64,000 bases of DNA from Leucocoprinus leucothites (taxonomy: Eukaryota; Basidiomycota; Agaricomycetes; Agaricales; Agaricaceae), in the NCBI GenBank assembly GCA_013368445.1, contig JAACJO010000044.1, positions 80,960 to 144,959 on the forward strand, in the 5' to 3' direction. Each line of letters opens with the position of its first letter. The first letter of the stretch is position 1. The notes below the pieces were generated by a model. That model ran no database searches. It saw nothing but the letters and a program-made list of their open reading frames with translations, and was not told the origin of the DNA. The position numbers and the translations under genes are program-made. This document shows positions 30,908-42,500 of the stretch, piece after piece.

Positions 30908-33900
30908 TAATTATATTCATTTTTTAAACATATACTCTGACTTGTCATCTTCGGTGATAAACTTTCTTTCAACTAACTTCATCAACATTCCCAATATTGT
31001 ATATATGGGAGGCAACTTCAATTGTCATCCTCCAGAATGGGACTGAGTCACTTCAAAGACTCAGTCTCTATCATCATTCCCAAGCCAAACAAACTGGCCT
31101 ATGATATGCCTAAAGTGTTTCATCCCATTGTCCTACTAAACACTTTAAGTAAACTTATTGAGAAGATGATCGCTCGTCGCATACAATTTGAGGCAGTATC
31201 CTCAGGTGCTCTTCACCCTAACCAGATGGGAGGAGTTATCCAATACTCTACTGAAGATGCAGGTGTCTTCCTTACTCATATTATTCGAGCTGGATGGGCC
31301 AAAGGTATGATCACTAGTGTCTGTGCCTTTGATATCGCCCAATTGTTCCCCTCTCTTAATCACAAAATTCTTACTAATATCCTACAACATCAGGGGTTTG
31401 CCCCAGAACTCATGAATTTCTTTTCTCATTACCTTATAGGTTGATCCACCCAATTTATGTGGAACACTTTCTTGTCTGATGCCCATGATGCGGATGTTGG
31501 CATAGGGCAAGGTTCAGCTCTATTACCCATATTGTCAGCACTCTACTTAGTGCCTCTTATGTTCATGTTTGACCAGTGTGCCCATTTACAATCCATTCCC
31601 TCCTCTCTCTTATCTTTTGTTGATGATGGGCTTTGTATATCCCAAGCAAAGAACTACACTGACACTATTTCTTCCCTTAAATCAGCATATTCCATCATTA
31701 ATTCCATATGCACTGACCTCAGGCTAGTTGTCAAACACGATAAATCTGAGGTCTTCCACTTCTCTCAACATCACAATGACTCCAATCCCCCACTTGACCT
31801 TTCCAATGTCGGTGGCCCTCTCCTTTATCCTAAATGCTTTTGGCAGTACCTTGGCTTTTACTTTGACCGACAACTCTCGTTCCAAGAGCACGTTTGATAC
31901 TACTCTACCAAAGCATTATCTACAGTGAAAGCTATGGGTATGCTAGGTAACTCAACCCAAGGCCTCCTTCCCCTTCAACAACATCTCTTATATAGATCAT
32001 GCATCGTCCCTGTGGCAATGTATGGCTATCGACTCTGGTATTTTGAGGGTGCCCGCAATAAAGCACTTCTCAAGTCCTTATCTTCCATGAAAAGATGCGC
32101 GGCTCTATGGATCACCAGCACCTTCCGCACCTCTCCTTCTGGTAGCATTGAAAGTATTGCTGGTCTCATTCCAATTCATCTCCATCTTCATAAATTAGCT
32201 ATTCATTTATCATACCGAGTTTCTACTTTACCTTCTAATCATGCATTACGTTCTCTTTTGTCAGACTGTTTCTATCTTGATTCCTCCCCTCATCCTCAAT
32301 CTCAGCTAAAGTCAAAGGCCCCATTCTTGATGTAGATAGCTCTCTCTCTCATCTTTCTGATTCCTTTTCTCCTTTCATCCCTGAATCCAAACCTGGGTCT
32401 TGTCTCATGGACATCTTTCCCGATTCTATTCATTTTCACCCTTGTAATCATTTGGACAAGCATGAAATGTATAAACATGTATTGTCTCTCAATTCTGTTT
32501 TCTCTTCCTCTTCTTCTGATCTTAATTGTATATCAGTTGTTACTGACGCTTCTGTTCCCCTTGTAGGTTCCCTTCAGGCAGTTTCGGCAGCACACTTATA
32601 TCGCAGCAGATGTCAAGTGTCCCATGCAAAACAGGCTAGCGGCCGGGCGTCCTCCACAGACGCTGAACTGTATTCCATCCGCATTGGTATCGCCAAGGCT
32701 ATCTCCCTCCAGTGTGATTGCATCATTCTCATCACTGACTGTCTCCCAGCAGCCAAGCTGGCAGTTGATCCTTCTATCCACTCAAGCCAGTCACACTCTA
32801 TCCAAGTCTGTTGACTTCTATCCAACTGGCTTGTGGCCAAACCATCTTGCTCCATTGACTTCTGGGACATCCCTTCCAAGTGGTGCTGGAAGCCCCATCT
32901 CAAAGTCCACAATGACATCACTACCACATGCATACATGCCTCTCCTCATACAGGTGCCACTCTTGACTTCTTGTGACACAAAGCCACCAATGACTGCCAG
33001 AAATCCTGGGAGTCCACATTCTGGAAGAAGAAGTACCGTGGCAATGGTTTCCTTCTCTCGAAAAAGAACTGCAAGTTCCTTATCCCTACTTATGTCAAAG
33101 AGGGCATCTGGATTCCCCTAGCCAATGAGTCCATGTCATTATGTGCACGCATGACTCATGCTATTCTCAATCATGCTCCTATTGGAGCTTATTGTGAGAG
33201 GTTCTTCCCCCTCGAGCCCAAATCCTGTCGCTATGGCCATTGCCTGGAAACACGACATCATATCCTGTGTTACTGTCCCCTTTATCCCATTCACACTCAA
33301 TAGGTACAATGCGCCTTCCCTCAGTACGAGTTCCTTGTCAAGTTCTTGAAAAAGAACCCGGCTGCTTTTGCCTTCACCAATCATGACATGCATCCACTAC
33401 CGCCTCAAGTTCCTGTGCCCACCAAACCAAATGAAGGTGAACTATATTCTTTCATTTCATCCCTTCTCTTTTCCTTTGAGTCTGATCTCTGTGTATGACA
33501 CCTCGTTCAATAGTCTCTCTCGAGTCTCTTCTATTTTGCTGGACTAATCATGTATAGTCTTTGTCTTAAGCAGTCTTCGACCACTTTGTGTACCCCAGCT
33601 TGCTGTAGTGTACCCTCTGTTTGTAATATTTAGTTGAAAGTGGACTGCGATCGAGCACCACTATATAAATTCATTGATTTAAAAAAATAAAAAATACAAA
33701 GAGATGAAACATAAACCAATATCACTGCATCTGGAATGGCAGGCCTTGAGGTTGGTAGGAGCCCATCCAGCAACTGGCGATGGATGGGGGACAATGCATT
33801 GGCACTAGGGAGCTCCCCCTAGACCCAGGGCTGACCAGCAGAACCAGAATGACTTTGCAGCCAATCCCGATCAAACTGGTGGTGCCAGAACGCGCACTTG

Positions 33901-34406
33901 CAGTCAATAGCAGCATGTTCTTTGCCACAATTGATGCACTTGATATGGGGACAGGGTTCCCCAGCAGGTGTGGGCTGGATGGGGGGGTTGGCCTTTGGCG
34001 ATTCCTTACAGCAGGAGGAGGTAGTGCAGTGATTCTCGGACCGATGTGGCCCACCACATTGTGAGCACCTGAGCACACGGTTGCAACAGGTGGTGGTAGT
34101 GTGGCCCCAATGCCAGCATCATTAACACTGGGGGGTCCCGGGGTGAGCACGCACAGTCTTGATCAAGGTCTGCATGCCATTGAAGTTGAGGTATTTGCTG
34201 ACCAGGCGCTTAGCATTAGCGCCAGACTGAGAATCCCAAAGGTCTACCCAAATGGTGGCAGTGTCAGCTTTGGCAGAGTTGCGCATGATGCACATGGAGG
34301 ATATATTGGCAAATATCTCCTTGAAGGGAGACAAATGCATATGGTCGGAAACATGTTGTAGGGTGGTGCAGATGCCACTCGTGTAGTAAGGGATGTCCAG
34401 GATCTT

Positions 34407-36679
34407 TTTTATTTATTTTTTTTTTAAGTCAATGCGACCCTGGAGGGGTCACAAATTTATAACGCGGTGTGCAATAGCAGTCCGCACCCAACTACTACAA
34501 CATGCAGAAAGTACCACTACCAACTACACATCTACATAGCTAGGTATAAATATGAGTCCAAAGTCCGCCTAGTACAAACGATATCTTCACACAGTGGTAC
34601 ATAGTTCGAAATGAAAGCATACTACAATACAAGTCGGGCTGTTCTGTTTTACTGGCAGATGGAAGTGCATGGCATGGATCTCCAGGGCCCACCATGCACA
34701 GTGTGGGGGCAGACAATGTGACCTATAGGGAAGAGAACCCTACAGACGCAACCGAGTGGCATCGCGATGATGGTTTTCAAGCCAAAGCTGGTCAAACTGG
34801 TGTTGCCAGAATGGGCATTTGTGATTGTCAGCTGCATGTGACTTGGCACAGTTGACGCACTTGATGTGAGGACATGGATCCTCGGCGGGGGTGGGCAGAA
34901 TCGGGGGATTGGCCTTTGGACTCCCCTTACAACAGCTCAAGTGGGAGCAGTGGTTCTCAGTACAATGAGGACCGCCGCAAGTGGCACATCGCAACGCACG
35001 GGCACGGCATGATGAGGTAGAATGCCCCCAGCGCCAGCAATGCTGACACTGCAGACTGCCTGGGTGAGTGTGTGCAGCCCAGATGACGGACTGAACACCC
35101 TCAAAGTGGAGGTACTTGCCCAGGAGCTTCTTGGCGCTCGCTCCTGATTGAGAGTCCCAGAGGTCGAACCAGACAGTGGCGGTGTCGGCTCTGGTGGAGT
35201 TGCGCATAATGCGCACGGAGGAAACATTTGTGAAAATGTCCTTGAAGGCGGACAATCACATGTGGTCAGTCATGTGATTCAGCATGATGTGGACACCATT
35301 CACGAAGTAGGGGATATCGAGGACATTGAGGTAGGACCTCGACCTGGGGCGGCGTGTCTTGATCGCAAAGGGGGCAGTGAAGACAGAAGGGATAGAGGAC
35401 TCAATGATGTCACAGTCGGCATCAGAGGGAACAGAGGAGGTGTGCAGTGCAATCGTGCTGTATGCCTTGGTAATGTTCTCCACGCGCAAGATTGACTTGG
35501 CATGGGAGAGGGAGTCGTTGAAAAGGCACATGGCCTTGTGATGGAGATAGGTGACCTCATCGGCACTGCCAATGAAGTCGAGGAAAAGTTGGTGGCAGGT
35601 AGGGCCCATGGTTGTCATGCGTGGCTTCCGAGTGGCAGGAGTAGCGGCTTGGGCAGCCTGATGCATAGTGGTGATGCGATCAGGGTCGAGATTGGGGTGG
35701 GATTGCACCAACTTGATGAGTGACGCAACCCCAGCAGGGTGGGCCGCCTTGGCGAAGGACTTCTTGACCAAGGTGGGAGGAGGGGGCACTTTGGTGGGCG
35801 CTCGCTGAGCTTGGCCATCAGACCTAACCCTAGCTTGGGGGGGCCACTAGCATGCGCTTTGACAGGCGCCTGCTTGGGTGGTAAAGAGGGACGGGCCGAT
35901 GATCTGGGGGTGGTTGTTTGGGCGCTTCAGGGTCACCCATACTAATATCACGTGGACCTGCTTTGTCAGCAGATCCGCGGGACGACTCATGGTCACCGTG
36001 TGGTTGATTAGGGCCAGTCGAAAAGCCCCAGAGTGAAGGAAGGAGTCGACTGTGGGCCACCCCTGCTTCTGAAACATCGGAGTGAGCTGGGTATCAGCCC
36101 AGCCCCTCTTCCTGAATTCCCACATGCTCCCACAGACATAGAGAGCAAATGAGCGTCGGGCCATGTCGGTCATGACAGCAGCGGAATCAAGATTTGAGAA
36201 CCATCTCCCAAATCAATGAAGACCTTCATAGGTGGCGAGGGCCTCCTCCTCCAAGTCAGATCTAATGGAAGAGGGAGCAGAGGGGCCAGCCCGGGGTGCG
36301 ATAGAGCCACTAGGGGCAGTGGAAGGGCCAGCGGGGCTCAAGGCCACCGGAGGTTGAGTAGTAGGCATGAGGGACGGAATGTCACCAGGCACTGGGTGAG
36401 GAGGCGACTCAAGGTCAGCCTCTGGGATGGAGGACCAAGGTCCAGAGAAGCCGCGGACGTTGCACGGGTTGTCGTATGGGTCGAGATGTTCGTCCTTAGA
36501 CATCTTGGCAATGTTGAGCTCGTCATCGGAGGTGTTGGCGGACTCGGTTGTTTGGTGTATAGCCTGTTTGGCTTTGGACTTTCATTTACCCATGTAGAAT
36601 AGGTAGAATACGATGTGTAACTAGACATCTAATCAAACACCAACTTTTGATGGTGGTGGTAAGAGGTCAAGGAGGGATG
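34407..36679 (-). mobile_element. ORF1-only LINE E6 (family A)
   Basis: Complete minus-strand element in ORF1 of C2. 5' end 36679, tail hairpin 34434-34452 (one wobble pair), T run 34407-34425. TSD ATGTCCAGGATCTT perfect at 34393-34406 and 36680-36693. ORF1 is of the E1/E4b subfamily. Its tail is followed by an AT-rich stretch that is not pure A, so it is older than E1-E3. Confidence 0.91.
34740..36593 (-). pseudogene. Family A ORF1 (E6), decayed
   Basis: ATG 36593 but the fourth codon is a stop (CGA-type position). Open pieces: 36503-36213 (SKDEHLDPYDNPCNVRGF), 36173-35847 (ARRSFALYVCGSMWEFRKRGW), 35789-35256 (KKSFAKAAHPAGVASLIK to VPYFVNGV) and 35255-34740 (IMRNSTRAD to the knuckles CQHCWRWGHSTSSC, CATCGGPHCTENH, CVNCAKSHAADNHKC and stop). 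Frame changes lie near 35.83 kb, with a stop near 35256. Differences from E1 are mostly C/T and G/A. Confidence 0.83.
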
Positions 36680-37741
36680 ATGTCCAGGATCTTAAGGTAA
36701 GACCTGGACCTGGGATGTTTGGTCTTCAGCTCAAATGGGGCTGTGAAGGCTGAAGAGAGGGAGGATTCGATCACTAATACATCCACATCAGTGGCGATGG
36801 TGTTGGTGTACAACGAGATGGTGTTGTACACTCGGGCAATGTTCTCAATGCGAAGCGAACTCTTCGCACGAGTGAGGGAGTCATTAAGAAGGCACATGGC
36901 CTTATGGTGGAGGTAGGTGATATCACTAGCATTGCCAGTGAAATCAAGGAAGAGTTGGCATTGGGTGGGGCCCAATGTGGTCATGCAGGACTTCTTTGCA
37001 GAAGGCGCATCAGTGAGGGTGGCCTGATGCATCACAGCAATGTGGTCAGGCTCAAGGGTGGGGTGGGACTGGGCAAGCTTGATAAGTGCTGCCGCAGACA
37101 CTGGAGTGCAGGCAACCTCAGCAAACAACTTCTTAGCCGCTGAGGGTGGGATAGGCACTTGCCGGGCTTGGCCATCAGACCTAACCTTAGGAGCGGGGGG
37201 CGCTTGAATGGGCGCTTTGCCACTAGCATGGGCCTTTGCAGGTGCTGGCTTGAGCAGTAGGGAGGGATGGGCCAGGGCAGGCCGACAATCTGGGGGTGGT
37301 AAAGTGGGTGCCTTGGGGGAACCCATGTTGATGTCATGTGGACCTGCTGACTCAGTGGATCCATGGGTCACCTCATGGATGATGCATGTTGCTTTAGGGG
37401 AGGCCTCGGTCGAGAATCTATGACTGAAGCCCCCCAGAAAATCTCCAAATGTCTCCCAGCCAGCGGTGTTGAGAGAGTTAGAGGTGATTAGCATACAGCT
37501 CATCTTCAGCTTACTGGCTATAGTGTGTGAGGCCTTGGCTAAACAGGTAACCATGGACTGCACATCTTGAACTGCAATATCAGTGGGGTCTTTGATAGTA
37601 TCCAACTACTTAAGGAAGGATATGAGGTTGTTGAGGGCATACTTTGGGGTGAGCTCCTTCTTCTTTCCCTTGGAGGAGGTTACTGATGCAGGCACGACAG
37701 GGGGAGCGTCAACAGGGTAGAAGGTGGTTCCACTGGCTACG

Positions 37742-38059
37742 TGTCAGATGTGCTCTGTGTTAGATATGCTCTGGACAGTCTATAAGTATTTGTGATTGAT
37801 TTGTTGATGTGTGAACTTAGAGTTGATGCAGAGCTTGCTTAGTCAGTTGTAGATCACCTGACTGGATGTTCAACTCTCCTGTTGATGCTTTCTTGACTCT
37901 CAGTCATTTACAGTTGTCCACAGGTGAGTACAAGTCTCTATCTTGTTAATAAAGTCATTTACAGTTGTCCACAGATTCCTGTGTGAGTTGTGAGCTCCCT
38001 GGGTGATTTCTCTGGTTTCTAGGACCTCCTACACGTCCCCTGTGCATCACCTTCTAACA
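37742..38059 (+). repeat. Copia LTR copy inserted in C2
   Basis: Matches the copia LTR at 17803-18053, ending CACCTTCTAACA at 38059. It has an internal tandem duplication of about 50 bp (TCATTTACAGTTGTCCACAG occurs twice, near 37906 and 37956). CTAC stands on both sides (37737-37740, 38060-38063), a possible short TSD. The 16 bases to its left, GGTGGTTCCACTGGCT, also precede the LTR in the copia element although here they belong to C2 ORF1. Confidence 0.8.
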
Positions 38060-39598
38060 CTACAAAGGGTTTGAGTGGCGACAAAATGTCAGCCACTGGG
38101 GGAGCAACTGACAGCAACGGAATGCCAGCGGTTGGTTGGGAGGGGCCAGGTGATGAAACATCAACCTGGGGGGAGCCGAAGAACCCTCGCACATTGAGAG
38201 AGTTGTCATAGGGGTTGAGGTGGTTGTCTTTGGCCATCTCGGCAATGTTGAGCTTGTCGTCAGAGATGGCAGACTTGGATTTGAATGTGGCAAACTGGTT
38301 TGCGGTAGCTTTAGACTTGCGCCTACCCATAGTAATGTAGATAGACAATGTAAGAATGCCTCAGAACAAACACCAACTTTTGATGGTGGTGGTAAGAGGA
38401 CAAGGAAGGGATGTGGATGTCCCTTACTACACAAGTGGCATCTGCACCACACCACAACATGTTTCTGACTGTATACATTTGTCTCCCTTCAAGGAGATAT
38501 TCACCGACATATCCTCCATGCACATCATGCGCAACTCTGCCAAAGCCGACACCACCACCATTTGGGTTGACCTTTGGGATTCTCAGTCCGGCACTAACAC
38601 TCAGTGTCTGGTCAGTAAATACCTCAACTTCGACAGCATGCAGACCATGATCAATGCTGCGCGTACTCACTCTGGGACCCCCCAGTGTCAATGATGCTGG
38701 TGTTGGGGCCACACTACCACCACCTGTTGCAACCGTGTGCTCAGGTGCTCACAATGTGGTGGGCCACATTGGTCTGAGAATCACCACACCTCCTCCTGCT
38801 GTAAGGGATCAGATGGGCTCCTACCAACCTCAAGACCTGCCATTCCAGATACAGTGATATCAGTTTATGTTTCATCTCTTTGTATTTTGTCACATGCCTA
38901 GCCCCCCTTCTGCTGTTGTTTCGCATATTGTCTCGGACAGGACTTTTATATATTTCTGGTTGTTTACTCTTGTGTAGTCAGTAGCGGTATCGGTTCCCTG
39001 TAGTAGATAGTCGGGCACAGACTGCTATCGCGCACTGCATTATAAATTTGGACCCCTTTGGGGTCCACTGATTTTTTTTTAAAAAAAAAAAAAAAAAAAA
39101 AAAGAGGCGATGCATTAGTCTGCCCATCGTCACCTCTCTGCTCTGGAAAGGGCTCCACACATTCTTCCCCCTACTTGCAGATCTGACACTGTCACCTGCT
39201 TCTTTGAGGTCTGGGATTCCAAAGCTGGGTCCCAGGCCAAGAGCCTCATTGGTAAGGCTCTCTATATTGGCCAGCATCCTTGTCATATTCACAAGGCACA
39301 GGCCTGCCCAGGTGTCCCTGTCTGCCAGCATTGCTGGCAATGCAGCCACGAGACCCCTCTGTGCAAACAGATGAACCCCAAGTGCCCTCAGTGTTTTTTT
39401 TTTTATTTTTAAAAAAAATCAATGAATTTATATAGTAGTGCTCGATCACAGTCCACTTTTCAACTAAATATTACAAACAGATGGTACACTACGGCAAGCT
39501 GGGGTACACTAAGCGGTCAAAGACCACTTGAGACAAAGACTATATACAATTAGTCCAGTGAAATAGAGAAGACTTGAGAGAGACTATAGAGCGAGGTG

Positions 39599-42500
39599 TT
39601 ATACACAGAGATCGGACTCAAAGGAGAATAGGAAAGATGAGATGAAAAAGTATAGTTCACCTTCATTGGGTTTGGCGGGCACAGGAGCTTGAGGTGGCAG
39701 TGGACGCATGTCATGATTGGTGAAGGCAAAGGTAGCCAGGTTCTTTTTCAAGAACTCGACGAGGAACTCATATTGAGGGAATGCGCATTGCACCCACTGA
39801 GTGCGGACGGGGTAGCAGGGCAATAGCACAGAATGTGATATCATGTTTCCAGGCGATGACCACAATGACAGGATTTGGGCTCGAGGGGGAAGAACCTCTC
39901 ACAATAAGCTCCAATTGGAGCATGGTTGAGGACAGCTCAAGTCATGCATGCACATAATGTTGGTGACTCATTAGCTAAGGGAAGCCAAGTGCCCCCTTTG
40001 ACATAAGTGGGGATGAGGAACTTGCAATTCTTTTTGGAGAGAAGGAAACCGTTGCCGCAGTACTTCTTCTTCCAGAATGTGGACTCCCAGGATTTCTGGC
40101 AGTCGTTGGTAGCTTTGCATCACAAGAAGTCAAGGGTGGCGCCCATAAGGGAAGGGGCATGGATGCGTGTGGTAATGACATCATTGTGGACTTTAAGATG
40201 GGGCTTCCAATGCCACTTGGATGGAATGTCCCAGAAGTCAATGGAATGAGATGGTTTGGCAGCTAGCCAGTCAGATAGGAGTTGACAAACTTGGATAGAA
40301 TGTGACTGGCTCGAGTGGATGGAGGGATTGACTGCCAGCTTGGCTGCTGGGAGACAGTCGGTGATGAGAATAATGTGATTGCACTGGGGGGAGATGGCCT
40401 TTGCGATACTAATACAGATGGAATAGAGTTCAGCATCTGTGGAAGACGCCCGGCTGCTAGCCTGTTTTGCATGGGACACTTGTCGTCCACCACGATATAA
40501 ATGTGCTACCCAAACTGCCTGAAGGGAACCTACAAGGGGAATGGAAGTGTCAGTAACAACTGATATACAATTATGATCAGAAGAGGAAGAAGAGAAAACA
40601 GAGTCGAGAGACGATACATGTTTATACATCTCGTGTTTGTCCAGGCAATTACAAGGATGAAAATGAATAGAATCAGGAAAGATATCCATGAGATGAGACC
40701 CAGGTTTGGATTCAGGAGCGAAGGGAGAAAAGGAATCAGAAAGATGAGAGAGAGACCTATCTACATCAAGAATAGGGCCTTTGACTTTGGCTCTTTTGGC
40801 CAGAGTGAGAAGGCAAAGAGATTGGGGATGAGGGGATGAATCAAAAGAAAAACAGTCTGACAAAAGAGAATGTAGTGCATGGTTAGAGGGTAAAGTAGAA
40901 ACTTGGTACAATGAATGAATAGCTAGTTTACAGAGATGGAGGTAAATTGGGATAAGACCAGTGATGCTTTCAACACCACCAGAAGGAGAGGTGTGGAAGG
41001 CACCAGTAATCCATAGAGCCGCGTGCCTTTGCATGGAGGATAAGGACTTGAGAAGTGCTTTGTTGCAAGCACCCTCATAATACCAGAGGTGATAGCCATA
41101 TGTTGCCACAGGGATGATGCATGATCTATATAGGAGTCATTTTTGAAGGGGGAGAAGACCTCAGGTTGAATTACCTAGCATACCCATAGCTTTTACTGTG
41201 GATAATGCTTTGGTAGAGTAGTATCAGACATGCTCTTGAAACGAGAGTCATCGGTTGAAATAAAAACCCAGGTACTGCCAAAAGCATTTTGGATGAAGGA
41301 GAGGGCCACCGATGTTGGAAAGGTCAAGAGGGGGATTTGAGTCATTGTGACATTGAGAGAAATGGAAGACCTCGGATTTATTGTGTTCAATGACTAACCC
41401 AAGGTCGGTGCATATGGAGTTAATGATGGAATATGCTGATTTAAGGGAAGAAATAGTGTCAGTGTAATTCTTCACTTGAGATATACAAAGCCCATCATCA
41501 ACAAAGGATAATAGAGAGGAAGGAATGGATTGTAGCTGGGCACATTGGTCAAACATGAACATGAGGGGTGCTAAGTAAAGCACTGACAATATGGGTGATA
41601 AAGCGGAGCCTTGCCCTACACCAACATCTGCATCATGGGCATCAGACAAGAAAGTGTTCCACAAAGATTTGGTGGATCAACCTATAAGGTAGTGAGAAAA
41701 GAAATTTACAAGTTCTGGAGTGAACCCCTGACGTCATAAGATGTTAGTGAGAATATTGTGGTTAAGGAAGGGGAAAAATTGGGCGATATTGAAGGCACAG
41801 ACACTGGTGATCATACCTTTGGCCCATCTGGCCTGAATAATATGAGTAAGGAAGACACCTGCATCCTCAGTAGAACATTGGATAACTCCTCCCATCTGGT
41901 TAGGGTGAAGAGCACCTGAGGATACTGCCTCAAATTGCATACAATGAGCAATCATCTTCTCGATAAGTTTACCTAAAGTGTTTAGTAGGACAATGGGATG
42001 AAACACTTTAGGAGTGTCATAGGCTGGTTTGTTTGGCTTGGGGATAATGATAGAGACGGAGTCTTTGAAGTGACTCAGCCAATGAGAAAGACGTACACAC
42101 ACATTAGCAACAAGTATAATGTTTTTGAGGCATTTGTCATGGGCGACAATGGATTTAAGATGTTTCCAGGAGATGTGATCAGGTCCAGGTGCTGAGGAGT
42201 TAGTACAAGAAGTGAGAGATTCAGTGAGTTCAAGGGCAGAGAAGTTTGCCCAGGAGCGGGGAGGGAGGGATTTCATAAATGCATTCATCAAAGAAAGAGC
42301 ATTTGGTGGCTCAAGTAGCTGCTCTGAATGCTCACCAGTCTTTCCGATCTTTTGTTCTTCTGTAAATGAGTAAGGTCTCAGAACAGTGGGGGGTCCACCA
42401 TTCTTTTGACTGGTTAGTAATCCATACAACTTTAGAGTTCGTATTCCATGAATCAGATAATATGCAAGACAAAGAATCAGAAATATTGTCTAAGCATGAT

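Larger units (their letters stand above)
28370..33498 (+). pseudogene. Family B ORF2: RT, RNase H and C-terminal zinc knuckle
   Basis: ATG 28370 to TGA 33496-33498. The N-terminal endonuclease is interrupted twice. From 31050 the RT is well preserved: IIPKPNK, VLLNTLSKLIEKM, motif A CAFDIAQLFPSLN, motif B GIGQGSALLPILSALY, motif C SFVDDGLCIS. The thumb region (CIVPVAMYGYRLW) and RNase H follow, with VVTDAS, SSTDAELYSI, ILITDC and KVHND supplying the acidic residues. The C-terminal Cys/His end HHILCYCPLY comes next. Stops near 31441, 31897, 32334, 32812 and 33301 disable it. Best RT-to-tail sequence in the window. Confidence 0.9.
28312..33690 (+). mobile_element. 5'-truncated LINE P (family B, ORF2-bearing)
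   Basis: Plus-strand insertion in the 3' UTR of C2. It starts in the last codons of ORF1 (CTGCATGTGCTGTC...) and runs through ORF2 to the family B tail (ATATAAATTCATTGATTT, then A-rich). The 16-bp TSD AAAATACAAAGAGATG is perfect (28296-28311, 33691-33706). A mariner-type element and fragment S are nested in its endonuclease region. A deletion of more than 1 kb joins the endonuclease (PPEWD, 31047) to the RT (SHFKDS). Confidence 0.9.
33819..38330 (-). pseudogene. Family C ORF1 (C2), split by two insertions
   Basis: ATG 38330 (MGRRKSKATANQF) to TAG 33821-33819 (ends QPWV). Without the LTR piece and E6 it is about 635 codons. An N-terminal acidic segment is followed by a Pro-rich part and a 312-codon open stretch (37605-36667) with the shared block MTTLGPTQCQLFLDF and SRSYLKILD. 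After E6 come IMRNSAKADTATIWVDLWDSQSG and knuckles CWHWGHTTTTC, CSQCGGPHRSENH and CINCGKEHAAIDCKC. A stop replaces Gln just before the first knuckle (near 34126). ORF2 does not follow: only 3' UTR lies beyond the stop. Confidence 0.84.
28097..38413 (-). mobile_element. ORF1-only LINE C2 (family C), three nested insertions
   Basis: Minus-strand element: 5' end 38413 (CATCCCTTCCTTGTCC), T run (poly(A)) from 28097, hairpin 28118-28136. The 15-bp TSD TGGATGTCCCTTACT is perfect (28082-28096, 38414-38428), in ORF1 of C1. Inserted in it are a copia LTR piece (about 37742-38059), E6 (34407-36679) and P (28312-33690). The remaining C2 sequence adds up to about 2.3 kb: 83-nt leader, ORF1 and 3' UTR, without ORF2. 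Confidence 0.9.
26762..38812 (+). pseudogene. Family C ORF1 (split by C2)
   Basis: ATG 26762 (MGRCKSKATANQF). The acidic segment SDDKLNITKMAEDDHL matches family A. A one-base difference at the C run near 26921 moves the frame. The frame from 26938 then runs to TGA 27934-27936, which replaces an expected Arg codon (ENIA-R-AYDTISLYTN). The reading continues in frame to 28095, is interrupted by C2, and resumes at 38416 with DVPYYTSGIC, IMRNSAKAD, WVDLWDSQSG and knuckle remnants (TGA after GTPQCQ). The third knuckle is deleted. Confidence 0.82.
26680..39102 (+). mobile_element. ORF1-only LINE C1 (family C), split by C2
   Basis: Starts CATCCCTCCTTGTCC at 26680; visible parts 26680-28095 and 38414-39102; poly(A) 39081-39102; hairpin 39049-39067 (TGGACCCC-TTT-GGGGTCCA). 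TSD AGAGGCGATGCAT at 26667-26679 and 39103-39115, in ORF1 of D. An internal deletion joins the second knuckle (SCCKG, about 38810) to the 3' UTR, removing roughly 210 nt present in C2. No ORF2. Confidence 0.9.
25660..39393 (+). mobile_element. Divergent LINE D (ORF1 part), split by C1
   Basis: D is visible at 25660-26679 and resumes at 39103-39393. C1 and everything nested in it lies between, with duplicated target AGAGGCGATGCAT. The 5' end is not defined because B4 abuts at 25659. The 3' part is cut by B3. The 12 bases before the leader, CACCTTCTAACA, equal the end of the copia LTR, so an LTR remnant may precede D. No ORF2 is visible, since the element ends inside ORF1. Confidence 0.7.
25710..39393 (+). 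pseudogene. Divergent LINE ORF1 (family D), zinc-knuckle protein
   Basis: ATG 25710 (MATRFITLAEVFSQPKWG). The Pro-rich N-terminus is followed by HSFAQAVV and a block aligned by eye with the other ORF1s (CTTTSGPSHKVVLLTT, DEAMCQVNHYLS, SRSFLKIVNILCF). The frame moves near 26575. After the C1 insertion, 39153-39393 continues with CFFEVWDSKAGSQAKSLIGKAL and a knuckle CQHCWQCSHETPLC. Amino-acid identity to A, B and C is low outside these blocks, so this is a separate family. Codon choice looks less C-rich than in family A. Confidence 0.7.

Noticed and set aside
34126..34150. ORF2 of family C hidden in the 3' UTR
   Set aside because: The sequence between the ORF1 stop (33819) and the tail is too short, carries no EN/RT motif, and matches the short 3' fragment T.
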